In this document: piece by piece, positions 17,031 through 26,109 of the stretch
Layout: the number at the start of each line of letters is the position of its first letter
Numbering within the stretch: position 1 is the first letter of the stretch
From: an uncultured Dorea sp.
Lineage (GTDB): Bacteria; Bacillota; Clostridia; Lachnospirales; Lachnospiraceae
DNA length: 35,552 nt
NCBI GenBank assembly: GCA_910588745.1
Contig: CAJURK010000033.1
Coordinates: 1-35,552, forward strand
Direction: 5' to 3'
The notes under the pieces: model-generated
Told to the model about the DNA's origin: nothing
The model's input: the letters and a program-made list of their open reading frames with translations, nothing else
The model's database searches: none
Position numbers and translations under genes: made by a program

Positions 17031-19463
17031 ATGGCACAGAAGATTGTGTATAATCACAAGGCGATCGAGAAGAAGTGGAGGGAGAACTGGGCAAAGAATC
17101 CGGTGAATCCCAGGGTAAATAAGGATGGAAGTAAGAAGCAGAAGTATTACTGTCTGGATATGTTTCCGTATCCGTCGGGAAACGGCCTTCACGTAGGACA
17201 TTGGAGAGGATATGTGATTTCGGATGTTTGGAGCAGGTATAAACTGCTTCAGGGATATTATCTGCTACATCCTATGGGATGGGATGCGTTCGGCCTTCCG
17301 GCAGAGAATTACGCGATTAAGATGGGCGTTCATCCGGCGAAATCTACGGCTCAGAATGTTGCGAATATTAAGAAACAGATTGATGAGATTGCGGCTCTTT
17401 ACGACTGGGATATGGAAGTGAATACTACCGATCCGGGGTTCTATAAGTGGACTCAGTGGATTTTTGTAAAGATGTTCAAGGAGGGTCTTGCGTACGAGAA
17501 AGAATTCCCCATTAACTGGTGTCCGTCCTGTAAGACCGGACTTGCCAATGAAGAGGTTGTCAATGGTAAATGCGAGCGCTGCGGCACGGAAGTTACCAAG
17601 AAGAATCTCCGCCAGTGGATGTTGAAGATTACGGCCTACGCAGAGCGGCTCTTAAATGACTTAGATAAGCTGGACTGGCCGGAGAAAGTGAAAAAGATGC
17701 AGACCGATTGGATCGGCAAGTCTTACGGCGCAGAAGTTGATTTTCCGGTAGACGGCATGGAGGAGAAGATTACCGTCTATACGACCAGGCCGGATACGCT
17801 GTACGGCGCAACCTTTATGGTACTGGCGCCTGAGCATGCCTTGGCGGCAAAGCTGGCCACCGATGAAACAAGGGAAGCGGTAGAGAAGTATATTTATGAC
17901 GCGTCTATGAAGTCCAATGTTGACCGTATGCAGGATAAAGAAAAAACCGGCGTATTTACCGGAAGCTATGCGGTTAATCCGCTGAACGGTGAGAAAACGC
18001 CGATTTGGCTGTCGGATTATGTACTTGCAGACTATGGCACGGGGGCGATTATGTGCGTACCCGCTCATGATGACAGGGACTTTGAATTTGCAACGAAATT
18101 TGGTATTCCGATTGTACAGGTTATCGCGAAGGACGGAAAAGAAATTGAGAATATGACAGAGGCCTATACGGAAGCTGCCGGAACCATGATTAATTCCGGC
18201 GAATGGAACGGCATGGAGTCTGCGGTTCTGAAAAAGGAAGCTCCGCACATCATTGAAAAGAGGGGGCTTGGCAGGGCAACGGTAAATTATAAGCTTCGCG
18301 ACTGGGTATTTTCCCGTCAGCGTTACTGGGGTGAACCGATTCCGATCGTACACTGTCCGGACTGCGGATGCGTGCCGGTGCCGGAAGAAGAACTTCCGCT
18401 GACATTGCCGGATGTGGATTCCTATGAGCCGACAGGAACCGGGGAATCTCCGCTGGCCGGTATGGAAGAGTGGGTGAATACTATTTGTCCATACTGCGGT
18501 AAGCCTGCAAAGAGAGAGACGAATACCATGCCTCAGTGGGCCGGCTCATCCTGGTATTTCCTGCGCTATGTGGATAACCACAACAGCAAAGAATTGGTAT
18601 CCAGGGAGAAGGCGGATGAGATGCTTCCGGTAGATATGTATATCGGCGGCGTAGAGCATGCGGTGCTGCACCTTTTGTATTCCCGCTTCTATACCAAGTT
18701 CCTGTGTGATATCGGCGTGATCGATTTTGACGAGCCTTTCCAGAAACTGTTCAATCAGGGGATGATTACCGGAAAGAACGGCATCAAGATGAGTAAGTCT
18801 AAGGGCAATGTGGTATCGCCGGACGACCTGGTACGGGACTATGGCTGTGATTCCCTGAGAATGTACGAGCTGTTCGTGGGGCCGCCGGAGTTGGACGCAG
18901 AGTGGGACGACAGAGGAATCGACGGTGTTTCCCGGTTCTTAAAGAAGGTATGGAATCTTGTGATGGACAGCAAGGATCAGAATATCCAGGCAGATAAGGA
19001 AATGCTCAAGATCCGTAACAAGCTGATCTATGACGTGACCACACGTCTGGAGAATTTCAGCCTGAATACTGTGATTTCCGGATTTATGGAGAATACGAAC
19101 AAGTTGACCGATATCGCAAAGAAAGCAGGCGGTATTGATGCCGAGACCCTGAAAAATCTGGCGGTACTCCTGGCTCCTTTTGCTCCGCATATCGCAGAGG
19201 AGATCTGGGAACAGCTCGGCGGAAACGATTCTGTATTTCGGGCAGGCTGGCCGGTATATGACGAAGAGGCCATGAAGGACGACGAAATTGAGATTGCTGT
19301 CCAGATTAACGGAAAGACGAAATCCGTAATCAAGATTGCGGCGGACGCATCGAAAGCGGACGCTTTGACAGCGGGGAAAGCAGCCATTGCCGATAAGCTG
19401 ACCGGGAATATTGTAAAAGAGATTTATGTGCCGGGAAGAATTATCAATATTGTGCAGAAATAA
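17031..19463 (+). CDS. leuS: Leucyl-tRNA synthetase
   Basis: The cytoplasmic class I synthetase charges tRNA-Leu. The 810-residue product has the usual bacterial length. Its HIGH motif reads HVGH at 54-57 in FPYPSGNGLHVGHWRGY, and KMSKS starts at residue 586 in NGIKMSKSKGNVV. Two cysteine pairs typical of zinc-binding knuckles (CPSCKTG with CERCG, and CPDCG with CPYCGK) and the CP1 editing domain lie between. The C-terminal anticodon-binding helices are followed by the small final domain. ATG 17031 has AAGGAAGGA upstream. Expression is controlled by the T-box leader just before it. Confidence 0.98.
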   Translation: MAQKIVYNHKAIEKKWRENWAKNPVNPRVNKDGSKKQKYYCLDMFPYPSGNGLHVGHWRGYVISDVWSRYKLLQGYYLLHPMGWDAFGLPAENYAIKMGVHPAKSTAQNVANIKKQIDEIAALYDWDMEVNTTDPGFYKWTQWIFVKMFKEGLAYEKEFPINWCPSCKTGLANEEVVNGKCERCGTEVTKKNLRQWMLKITAYAERLLNDLDKLDWPEKVKKMQTDWIGKSYGAEVDFPVDGMEEKITVYTTRPDTLYGATFMVLAPEHALAAKLATDETREAVEKYIYDASMKSNVDRMQDKEKTGVFTGSYAVNPLNGEKTPIWLSDYVLADYGTGAIMCVPAHDDRDFEFATKFGIPIVQVIAKDGKEIENMTEAYTEAAGTMINSGEWNGMESAVLKKEAPHIIEKRGLGRATVNYKLRDWVFSRQRYWGEPIPIVHCPDCGCVPVPEEELPLTLPDVDSYEPTGTGESPLAGMEEWVNTICPYCGKPAKRETNTMPQWAGSSWYFLRYVDNHNSKELVSREKADEMLPVDMYIGGVEHAVLHLLYSRFYTKFLCDIGVIDFDEPFQKLFNQGMITGKNGIKMSKSKGNVVSPDDLVRDYGCDSLRMYELFVGPPELDAEWDDRGIDGVSRFLKKVWNLVMDSKDQNIQADKEMLKIRNKLIYDVTTRLENFSLNTVISGFMENTNKLTDIAKKAGGIDAETLKNLAVLLAPFAPHIAEEIWEQLGGNDSVFRAGWPVYDEEAMKDDEIEIAVQINGKTKSVIKIAADASKADALTAGKAAIADKLTGNIVKEIYVPGRIINIVQK

Positions 19464-19629
19464 TTTGAGAAGAAATTCTCACAACAGAAGATTGTGCTTG
19501 GGAATATTAGAAAGTTCACTGAAACTCAAGGTTTACAATAGTTTTGTTTTAAGAAAAAGATATCATAGAATATTGTAAAATAGAGTATTGCATTTTTTAA
19601 ATGGAGCAAATATTTTAAGGTAAAATGAG

Positions 19630-19668
19630 AAATGGCGCAGGGAGTGGAGACATTATCTGCGCCATTTT
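19630..19668 (+). terminator. Terminator of leuS
   Basis: aaatggcgcag and ctgcgccattt pair perfectly over 11 bases and are followed by T/A-rich sequence. Confidence 0.8.
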
Positions 19669-19833
19669 CAAATAATAAGTGCTGATGAATAGAATTAGCC
19701 TGATTGAAAAATATAAATTATGAAAGTATGTTGTGAATGTGGATTTGAAGTAAGCGGCAATTTGAGTTTGTTCTTTCTGTTAAGATAGATGAATCTATGG
19801 AGGATGATTGGTACAAGCGAAGTGATAAAGTGA

Positions 19834-19932
19834 CGAACTGAAAATGTATTTAGTTTAGCGTTAAAAGAAAAACGTACTCTGATTACATTAAATGGAAAAG
19901 ATTTTGTGGTTTTTATTCCGCCGAGGGCATAA
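19834..19932 (+). pseudogene. Possible PIN/DUF5615-like toxin tail
   Basis: In the gap between leuS and the aminotransferase, an open stretch without a start codon reads NVFSLALKEKRTLITLNGKD, followed by FVVFIPPRA and a stop. The A-L-K-E-K-R-T-L-I-T-L-x-x-x-D-F pattern resembles the C-terminal half of PIN-domain or DUF5615 toxin-like proteins. Nothing convincing is left upstream. The rest of this gap (19464-20119) contains two hairpins and no gene. Confidence 0.3.
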
Positions 19933-19976
19933 CGAATCTACAATCTGTTTCTTTTGTTATTTTTTCATCAAATAGA

Positions 19977-20028
19977 AAAGAGGGTGTCGCAAAATCATCA
20001 AATTAGGTGATTGAGCGATGCCCTCTTT
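19977..20028 (-). terminator. Terminator of the aminotransferase gene
   Basis: aaagagggtgtcgc and gcgatgccctcttt form a 14-bp stem (G-U pairs allowed) with a second inner stem, aatcatc with ggtgatt. On the minus strand it is followed by TTTTCTATTT. Confidence 0.75.
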
Positions 20029-20119
20029 GGTCTCTATGTGTCCGTAGGAGCGGACTGCAGCTGCAGCCGTTTTTTAAAATAGACTGCATGAAATGATGTG
20101 CGATTGGATATGCGTCCTG

Positions 20120-21406
20120 CTACATGCTTTCTAGCAGCTTATCAATACTGACCAGCTTGACGCTGAGGACGAATATTCTTGCAGCCTCCCTAAGCTCTTC
20201 CGGCGTCGGATAGGACGGGGCGATACGAATATTGGAATCTTTCGGGTCTTTCCCATAAGGGAACGTAGCTCCGGCATCCGTCATAACTAGCCCGGCTTCC
20301 TTTGCCTTAGCAACGATAGCTTTTGCGCATCCTTCCATGGCGTCAAAAGAAATGAAGTAGCCTCCCCGGGGCGCTAACCAAGAGCCGATCTCCAATCCGC
20401 CAAGTTCTGCTTCTAATGTCTGTAAAACCGCGTCGAATTTTGGACGGAGAATATCCGCGTGGCGTCTCATATGTTTTACCATACCATGGATATCGCCGAA
20501 ATATCTTGCGTGGCGGAGCTGGTTTAATTTATCGTGCCCAATGGTTTGGATCCTCATCTGCTTTCTGATATCCGCCAGGTTGGCGTCGGATGCGGCAATC
20601 GCGCCGATACCGGAACCTGGGAAGCTGATCTTGGAGGTGGAAGCAAATTTGTATACCATGTCGGGATGGCCTTCCTTTTTACACTCCATGAAAATTTCAA
20701 TTAAGTAATCATGTTTATCTTCATATAAATGATGGATGCCGTAAGCGTTATCCCAATAAATCCGGAAATCCTCCGCGGCCGGTTTTAATTTGGCAAAACG
20801 GTGTACGGTTTCATCGGAATATGTGATTCCCTGGGGGTTGGAATATTTCGGCACGCACCAGATTCCTTTGACGGCCGGATCGGAGCTTACCAGCTTCTCT
20901 ACAATATCCATATCCGGTCCGGTAGGAGTCATCGGCACATTGATCATCTCGATGCCGAAATACTCTGTGATTGCGAAATGCCTGTCATATCCCGGAACAG
21001 GACATAGAAATTTAACTTTATCCAGCTTGCTCCAGGGAGTGCTGCCCATAACGCCATGAGTCATGGAACGTGCGATTGTATCATACATAACATTTAGGCT
21101 GGAATTTCCGAAAATAACGATATTGTCTTTTGGCACTTCCATCATATCGGCAAGAAGCTGCTTTGCTTCTTTGATACCGTCCAATACTCCATAATTGCGG
21201 CAGTCTACGCCTTCCTCGCAAACCAGGTCGGATTTACTGGTAAGGACGTCCATCATCTCCATAGACAGGTTGAGCTGCTCGGTTGACGGCTTGCCTCGGG
21301 ACATATCAAGTTTTATGCCCTTTGACTGCACTTTTTTAAATTCTTTTTCCAGATTTGCTTTTAACGCTAATAATTCTTTTTTTGATAAATCCTTATACGC
21401 TGCCAC
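20120..21406 (-). CDS. Aspartate aminotransferase, PF12897 type
   Basis: The 428-residue product is a fold-type I, pyridoxal-phosphate-dependent enzyme of the group once annotated as MocR-like or alanine-glyoxylate aminotransferase. Studied members of PF12897 are aspartate aminotransferases, moving the amino group between aspartate and 2-oxoglutarate. The motif YWDNAYGIHHLYED holds the conserved Asp/Tyr of the PLP site, and KFASTSKISFPGSGIG carries the Schiff-base lysine. The C-terminal arginine for the substrate carboxylate lies in DSNIRIAPSYP. The frame opens at TTG 21439, but GTG 21406 lies ten bases behind GGAGG and is preferred. It is transcribed alone. Confidence 0.85.
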   Translation of the reverse strand: MAAYKDLSKKELLALKANLEKEFKKVQSKGIKLDMSRGKPSTEQLNLSMEMMDVLTSKSDLVCEEGVDCRNYGVLDGIKEAKQLLADMMEVPKDNIVIFGNSSLNVMYDTIARSMTHGVMGSTPWSKLDKVKFLCPVPGYDRHFAITEYFGIEMINVPMTPTGPDMDIVEKLVSSDPAVKGIWCVPKYSNPQGITYSDETVHRFAKLKPAAEDFRIYWDNAYGIHHLYEDKHDYLIEIFMECKKEGHPDMVYKFASTSKISFPGSGIGAIAASDANLADIRKQMRIQTIGHDKLNQLRHARYFGDIHGMVKHMRRHADILRPKFDAVLQTLEAELGGLEIGSWLAPRGGYFISFDAMEGCAKAIVAKAKEAGLVMTDAGATFPYGKDPKDSNIRIAPSYPTPEELREAARIFVLSVKLVSIDKLLESM

Positions 21407-21587
21407 TTTTATGCATCCTCCAATTTTTATTTTACTCAACGTGTATTATTTTACCATAAATTGAAAAATCGTCAATTGTTTCTTGCAAAATAAAAATGAT
21501 AAATCAAGAATTTCGTGAAATTAAACAAGAAATATGAAATATTAGGTGGATGCATATTCATTTTATGTATGGAGTGGATCCTTTTTT

Positions 21588-21623
21588 ATACTGCCTGGCC
21601 GGATGATTACGGCCGGGCAGTAT
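21588..21623 (-). terminator. Hairpin after the coat protein genes
   Basis: atactgcctggcc pairs with ggccgggcagtat, a 13-bp stem with one G-U pair. No T run follows in the direction of the coat genes, so termination is uncertain. Confidence 0.45.
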
Positions 21624-21655
21624 GGGAACTGTAAGTTTCAATCAGCGTTGGAGAA

Positions 21656-21916
21656 TTATTTCATTGACAACTGGGTAATTACGGACTTCACATGGTCAAT
21701 TTCCTTGCGGGAAGCCATTTCAGCCGGAACATAATAACTCTTTTCCCGGGCTGTCTGGAATAATTTTTCCTGAGACATTTCGCATTCATTCCGAATCTTC
21801 TTTAAGCACTGCTTCAATTCCTTGTTTTCAGTCTGCGGAATCATTTCCCCAAAACGGGAGAGTTCTCCGTTTACTCCGTTCAGGGCGTCCACAACCATTG
21901 TCTTTTCACTTAACAT
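21656..21916 (-). CDS. Spore coat protein, CotF family
   Basis: The 86-residue product is mostly helical and matches the CotF/ferritin-like coat domain pattern. It has an N-terminal helix (MLSEKTMVVDALNGVNGELS), a middle helix rich in Glu, Lys and Cys, and the C-terminal motif KSYYVPAEMASRKEIDHVKS. CotF-type proteins belong to the spore coat of Bacillota and are made in the mother cell. The start ATG 21916 has AGGAGG. It lies 18 bases after a second coat gene, and together the two cover what one longer CotF protein covers in Bacillus. Confidence 0.75.
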   Translation of the reverse strand: MLSEKTMVVDALNGVNGELSRFGEMIPQTENKELKQCLKKIRNECEMSQEKLFQTAREKSYYVPAEMASRKEIDHVKSVITQLSMK

Positions 21917-21934
21917 GCTGCTACCTCCTGTGTC

Positions 21935-22117
21935 TTATAAGAACTTCATCAAATCCTGTTTGTTTTTCATTGCAGAATCCGCTGCGTCGGTAAATAATTT
22001 TTTGATTTCCGGATCCTTGCACTGACTTGCGTATTCCGTCATTTTGCAGTGGCTGTTATCATAGCCTCCGATTAAATGACGAAGATTTTGAAGATCCAAT
22101 ATTGATATTTCTGACAT
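21935..22117 (-). CDS. Small spore coat protein, CotF-like
   Basis: The 60-residue product reads MSEISILDLQNLRHLIGGYD and continues with a second helix containing KKLFTDAADSAMKNKQDLMK, the usual pattern of the first CotF-like helix pair. ATG 22117 sits seven bases behind AAAGGAGG, so the in-frame ATG at 22135 is not used. It is the first gene of a two-gene coat operon. Upstream (22118-22350) I found no confident promoter; sporulation sigma factors would be expected. Confidence 0.75.
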   Translation of the reverse strand: MSEISILDLQNLRHLIGGYDNSHCKMTEYASQCKDPEIKKLFTDAADSAMKNKQDLMKFL

Positions 22118-22350
22118 GAGAAATCCTCCTTTCATAATGTGGCGTTGATGCGGAACTTACCGCCCGGCGGAGCGGCGCATAATCTTCCTATTATATAAGG
22201 ATTTGCCTGCGCGACCGAGCCGTCCGCCGATATAGCGTCTTGTATAGAACTTGACTGTCTACAAGGAATAGTATATCTGAAAAGAATGAAAACTATGTGT
22301 AAAAGAAAACGATAGAAAGCAGTCATATTTTTCCAAAAATACATTAATTT

Positions 22351-23055
22351 TTAAACCTGCTTTGCCGCTGCCTGAATGAAATGGGCAAAAAGATTCCTCA
22401 TTTCCGGGGAAGTGTCATACATGCATTCGGGGTGCCATTGTACGCCGATCATAAAAGGATGGTTGTCGGCTTCTAGAGCTTCTATTACCTGGTCGGAGGT
22501 GTGTCCCGAAGGGGTGAGATGAGGGGCGCATCGTTTGATATATTGGTGATGAAAACTATTCGTAAACGCATAATTTCCGAAAATATTATATAGCATGCTA
22601 GGTTTTTTAAATATCACTTTGTGAGATATATCGCTGCGTTTTCTGGAACGCTGCATGTGTCCGATGTGCGCGCGGGGGTACAAAGACGCGTCCTGATAGA
22701 TGGAGCCGCCCATAGCGATATTTAAAACCTGCATCCCGCGGCAGATTGCCAGAACCGGCTTTCCCGATGCCAGAACTGTTTTCATCAGTTTTATATGGAA
22801 GGAATCGGTCTGCCAGTCGGTGTCGCCGTTTTCGGGGGAAGGATCTTCGTTCATAAGGGCCGGTGTAATATCGTTTCCGCCGCAGAAGAGAAAACCGCTG
22901 CAGAACTGCAGGGAAAGCGGATCCGGCGTAGGGCTGGTACAAGGAAGAATGACGGGAAAGCCGCCGGAATTTTCAACGGCGTGAATATAGGGCTGGCTTA
23001 CAAACTGTTTCTCTTCTGTAAAGCCGCAGCTTGCGATGCCGATAATTGGAATCAT
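22351..23055 (-). CDS. Gamma-glutamyl-GABA hydrolase family (peptidase C26)
   Basis: The 234-residue product is a class I glutamine-amidotransferase-like hydrolase of the PuuD/YvdE group, which cleaves gamma-glutamyl bonds. The nucleophile is Cys105 in VLAICRGMQVLNIAMGGSIY, and the His-Glu pair is in IGVQWHPEC near residue 214. The FCGGNDITP loop at about 57-65 forms the oxyanion region. Substrate is unknown: the putrescine pathway partners of puuD are not near, so use in peptide or glutamine salvage is equally possible. Its start has the AGGAGG-like site ACAGGAGGTT. Confidence 0.9.
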   Translation of the reverse strand: MIPIIGIASCGFTEEKQFVSQPYIHAVENSGGFPVILPCTSPTPDPLSLQFCSGFLFCGGNDITPALMNEDPSPENGDTDWQTDSFHIKLMKTVLASGKPVLAICRGMQVLNIAMGGSIYQDASLYPRAHIGHMQRSRKRSDISHKVIFKKPSMLYNIFGNYAFTNSFHHQYIKRCAPHLTPSGHTSDQVIEALEADNHPFMIGVQWHPECMYDTSPEMRNLFAHFIQAAAKQV

Positions 23056-23310
23056 GTGCAGAACCTCCTGTTAAATGTGATAAATCAAGGAATAAATAGA
23101 TTGTATGCTATCCATATGCGTTTAAAATGAAATCCATAAAATAGAATGGCAGATGGAAGCGGGGGATTTGGATGATAGCCGGTTTATGATTCTATGCATG
23201 AACGGACGGGTGTATGACAGTAAAAGTAGATTGTAATGAGCTTTGCAGAGTCAATGAATTTAGGAGTAGGATACAGGGCGTTTCAGAAACGTTTTATCGG
23301 AATGGAATGA

Positions 23311-23363
23311 AAAAACAGAGTCAAGGAGGCGGACGGGTATCCGCCGCGTACCTGACTCTGTTT
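23311..23363 (-). terminator. Terminator of argG
   Basis: aaacagagtcaagg and cctgactctgttt form the outer stem, and ggcgga with tccgcc the inner one. On the minus strand TTTTTT follows. The rest of the gap from 23056 to 23310 shows no gene. Confidence 0.85.
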
Positions 23364-23381
23364 CGTTAGAGGTTCGTTCCA

Positions 23382-24599
23382 TTATTTTTCTGTTTCCTGC
23401 ATTACCATAGCGCGGACCTTCAGGGGAAGCCCGAACAGATTGATAAAGCCGTCGGCATCGTGATGGTCGTATAAATCTCCGGTGGTAAAGCTTGCAAGAG
23501 ATTCGCTGTACAGGGAGTAGGGGGAAGTGGTTCCTGCCTTGATGATGTTGCCCTTATATAACTTGAATTTCACTTCGCCTGTTACATATTCCTGTGTACT
23601 TTCAATAAATGCCTGGACTGCTTCGCGCAAAGGCGTGAACCATTTTCCCTCGTATACGATCTGAGAAAGCTTGTTGCCCATCTCTTCCTTTACTTCATAA
23701 GTCGCCCGGTCTAATACCAGCTCTTCAAGCTGCTGATGAGCTTCATAGAGGATGGTTCCACCGGGAGTTTCGTATACGCCCCGGGATTTCATGCCTACGA
23801 CACGGTTTTCTACAATGTCGATGATGCCGATGCCGTGTTTGCCGCCAAGTTCATTTAACTTGCGGATAATATCGGATACTTTCATTTTTTCGCCGTTTAC
23901 GCTGGTCGGTACGCCCTTCTCGAAGGTCATGGTTACGTACTCCGGTTCATCGGGAGCTTTTTCAGGAGTTACGCCCAGAACCAGAAGATGTTCATAATTC
24001 GGTTCGCAGGACGGATCCTCAAGTTCTAAGCCTTCGTGGCTGATGTGCCACAGATTCCGATCCCGGCTGTAGCTATGGCTGGCGTCAAAGGGGAGGTCGA
24101 TTCCGTGAGCTTTACAGTACGCAATCTCGTCCTCGCGGGACTGCATGGTCCAAACGTCGGTCATTCTCCAGGGCGCGATAATCTTAAGATCCGGAGCCAG
24201 CGCTTTAATTCCTAACTCAAAACGGATCTGGTCGTTGCCTTTTCCAGTTGCGCCGTGACAAATTGCTGCGGCGCCTTCTTTCCTGGCAATTTCCACCAGT
24301 CTTTTTGCAATGGCCGGCCGCGCCATAGAAGTGCCGAGAAGATATTTATTCTCGTATACCGCGTGTCCCTGAACACATGGAACAATATAATGATCGCAAA
24401 AATCATCCACAATATCTTCAATGTATAGCTTGGAAGCTCCGGATAATTTGGCGCGTTCCTCCAGTCCGTCTAATTCCTCGCCCTGTCCGCAGTCGATACA
24501 GCAGCAGATAACCTCGTAGCCGAAATTCTCTTTCAGCCAGGGAATGATAGCGGTAGTATCTAAGCCGCCTGAATAAGCAAGAACAACTTTTTCTTTCAT
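23382..24599 (-). CDS. argG: Argininosuccinate synthase
   Basis: This enzyme joins citrulline and aspartate with ATP to give argininosuccinate, the next-to-last step of arginine synthesis. The 405-residue product has the ATP-binding PP-loop AYSGGLDTTA at 8-17, the citrulline-binding segment HGATGKGNDQIRFELG near residue 118, and ENRVVGMKSRGVYETPGG with the specific substrate-binding turn. Length fits the family. The start has TGGAGGG upstream. argH, which usually follows argG, is not next to it here. The promoter overlaps an ARG-box-like site. Confidence 0.97.
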   Translation of the reverse strand: MKEKVVLAYSGGLDTTAIIPWLKENFGYEVICCCIDCGQGEELDGLEERAKLSGASKLYIEDIVDDFCDHYIVPCVQGHAVYENKYLLGTSMARPAIAKRLVEIARKEGAAAICHGATGKGNDQIRFELGIKALAPDLKIIAPWRMTDVWTMQSREDEIAYCKAHGIDLPFDASHSYSRDRNLWHISHEGLELEDPSCEPNYEHLLVLGVTPEKAPDEPEYVTMTFEKGVPTSVNGEKMKVSDIIRKLNELGGKHGIGIIDIVENRVVGMKSRGVYETPGGTILYEAHQQLEELVLDRATYEVKEEMGNKLSQIVYEGKWFTPLREAVQAFIESTQEYVTGEVKFKLYKGNIIKAGTTSPYSLYSESLASFTTGDLYDHHDADGFINLFGLPLKVRAMVMQETEK

Positions 24600-24691
24600 G
24601 GTAAATCCCTCCAGATTCTTAGTACATCATTGCATCAAGGATGTGCTAGGTTTTCATATAGTTAAACATGTTTCATATTTACGCAAGCACT

Positions 24692-24721
24692 ACTATACAC
24701 TATAATTCATAAATATGCAAC
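24692..24721 (-). promoter_or_regulatory. argG promoter overlapped by an ARG-box-like site
   Basis: On the minus strand TTGCAT (24720-24715) and TATAGT (24697-24692) are spaced by 17 bases. Bases 24704-24721 (aattcataaatatgcaac) resemble the ArgR operator (consensus with GAATAAAAATKCAA) and cover the -35 box, so ArgR binding should block transcription. Confidence 0.65.
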
Positions 24722-24847
24722 AGAAAATATAAGAAAGAGAAAGAATCGCCTAATCTGCATTCCGGCGCACAGGACTTTGCACTTGCCGCATAGTTTGGAA
24801 GAAGGTAATTCAGGAGTTCTTTCACAATATATTTCAGGAAAAACAAC

Positions 24848-24904
24848 TTGCATAATATTTGCAAATAATGTATAATTATGCGTCATAAAGAATAAGTATG
24901 CAAA
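24848..24904 (+). promoter_or_regulatory. argC promoter with two ARG-box-like sites
   Basis: TTGCAT (24848-24853) and TATAAT (24871-24876) are spaced by 17 bases. The near-palindrome ttgcataatatttgcaa (24848-24864) covers the -35 box. A second site, aaagaataagtatgcaaa (24887-24904), lies just downstream of the -10 box; both fit the ArgR box. A leader of about 145 bases without an obvious structure leads to argC. Confidence 0.65.
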
Positions 24905-25033
24905 AGGTTATGGAAGGATGTACTTCAGTTACTGTTCAAAAGACAATTTTGAAAGAATGCTTTACATACATTTGAAAGTAGTATAAACTAGTCGTGGTAT
25001 TCTTTATAATAGGTAAAGAAAGGAAAGACAGCA

Positions 25034-26074
25034 ATGATTAAAGTAGGTATTATTGGTTCCACCGGTTATGCGGGCGGCGAGCTGGTGCGGATTCTTACAG
25101 GACATAAAGACGCGGAGATTGTATGGTACGGTTCCAGAAGCTACGTAGATCAGAGATATGCGCAGGTGTATCAGAACATGTTTCAGATTGTAGACGCCAA
25201 ATGCATGGATGATAATATGGATGAGCTTGCCGGACGGGCAGACGTTATTTTTACGGCGACGCCCCAGGGACTTTGCGCGTCTCTGGTTAACGATGATATT
25301 TTATCAAAGACAAAGATTATAGATTTGAGTGCGGATTTCCGAATAAAGGATGTGTCTGTCTACGAGAAATGGTATGGCATTAAACATAAAAGCCCGCAGT
25401 ACATAGAGGAGGCGGTTTACGGCCTGTGTGAGATTAACAGGGAGGCTGTGCGGGGAGCCAGGCTGGTGGCAAATCCAGGGTGCTATACCACCTGTTCGAT
25501 TTTGACGGCCTATCCTTTGGCGAAAGAAGGAATCATTGATATGAATACGCTGATTGTAGACGCTAAATCCGGCACATCCGGAGCCGGAAGAGGAGCGAAG
25601 CTTCCCAATCTGTTTTGCGAGGTCAATGAAAATATGAAAGCATACGCAGTAGCGTCTCACAGGCATACGCCGGAGATCGAAGAGCAGCTCCGGTATGCTT
25701 CCGGAGAAGAGGCGGCGATTAATTTTACGCCTCATCTGGTTCCCATGAACCGGGGAATCTTAGCGACGGAGTACGCGGCGCTGCAAAAGAATGTGAGCTA
25801 TGAGGATGTAAAAGCCGTTTATGACCGGTATTATCAGGATGAGAAATTTGTCCGTGTGCTTGACGAGGGCGTGCTGCCGGAGACTAAGTGGGTAGAGGGC
25901 AGCAATTATGTGGATATTAATTTTAAGATTGATCCCCGCACAAACCGTATAATTATGATGGGGGCAATTGATAATTTGGTAAAAGGCGCTGCCGGACAGG
26001 CAGTACAGAATATGAATCTGATGTTTGGGCTTGATGAGGCGGAAGGGCTGAATCTGGTACCCATGTTCCCATAG
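25034..26074 (+). CDS. argC: N-acetyl-gamma-glutamyl-phosphate reductase
   Basis: The enzyme reduces N-acetylglutamyl phosphate to the semialdehyde with NADPH, the third step of ornithine synthesis. The 346-residue product has the nucleotide-binding turn GIIGSTGYAGGELVRIL at its N-terminus, the catalytic cysteine in VANPGCYTTCS (near residue 149), and the substrate histidine in ASHRHTPEIEEQ. A ribosome site AAAGGAAAG precedes ATG 25034. It heads the argC-GNAT-argJ-argB operon, with gaps of only 19 to 35 bases. Confidence 0.97.
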   Translation: MIKVGIIGSTGYAGGELVRILTGHKDAEIVWYGSRSYVDQRYAQVYQNMFQIVDAKCMDDNMDELAGRADVIFTATPQGLCASLVNDDILSKTKIIDLSADFRIKDVSVYEKWYGIKHKSPQYIEEAVYGLCEINREAVRGARLVANPGCYTTCSILTAYPLAKEGIIDMNTLIVDAKSGTSGAGRGAKLPNLFCEVNENMKAYAVASHRHTPEIEEQLRYASGEEAAINFTPHLVPMNRGILATEYAALQKNVSYEDVKAVYDRYYQDEKFVRVLDEGVLPETKWVEGSNYVDINFKIDPRTNRIIMMGAIDNLVKGAAGQAVQNMNLMFGLDEAEGLNLVPMFP

Positions 26075-26109
26075 CAGCTAAGGGGACAGGTTCTTAGAAA
26101 GAGGTAGCT

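Noticed and set aside
17661..18353. 230-codon minus-strand frame inside leuS.
   Set aside because: It lies wholly opposite conserved leuS sequence and resembles nothing known.
19977..20028. Hairpin with gggtgtcgc considered as an insertion-sequence end.
   Set aside because: No second end or transposase is near; its place and T run fit a terminator for the aminotransferase gene.
22132..22344. Minus-strand 70-codon frame ending in a Gly/Pro-rich stretch, just before the coat genes.
   Set aside because: It has no ribosome site, overlaps the likely regulatory region of the coat operon, and matches no family I know.
23161..23238. Short plus-strand frame in the gap before argG's terminator.
   Set aside because: It is under 30 codons, with no clear ribosome site and no family match.
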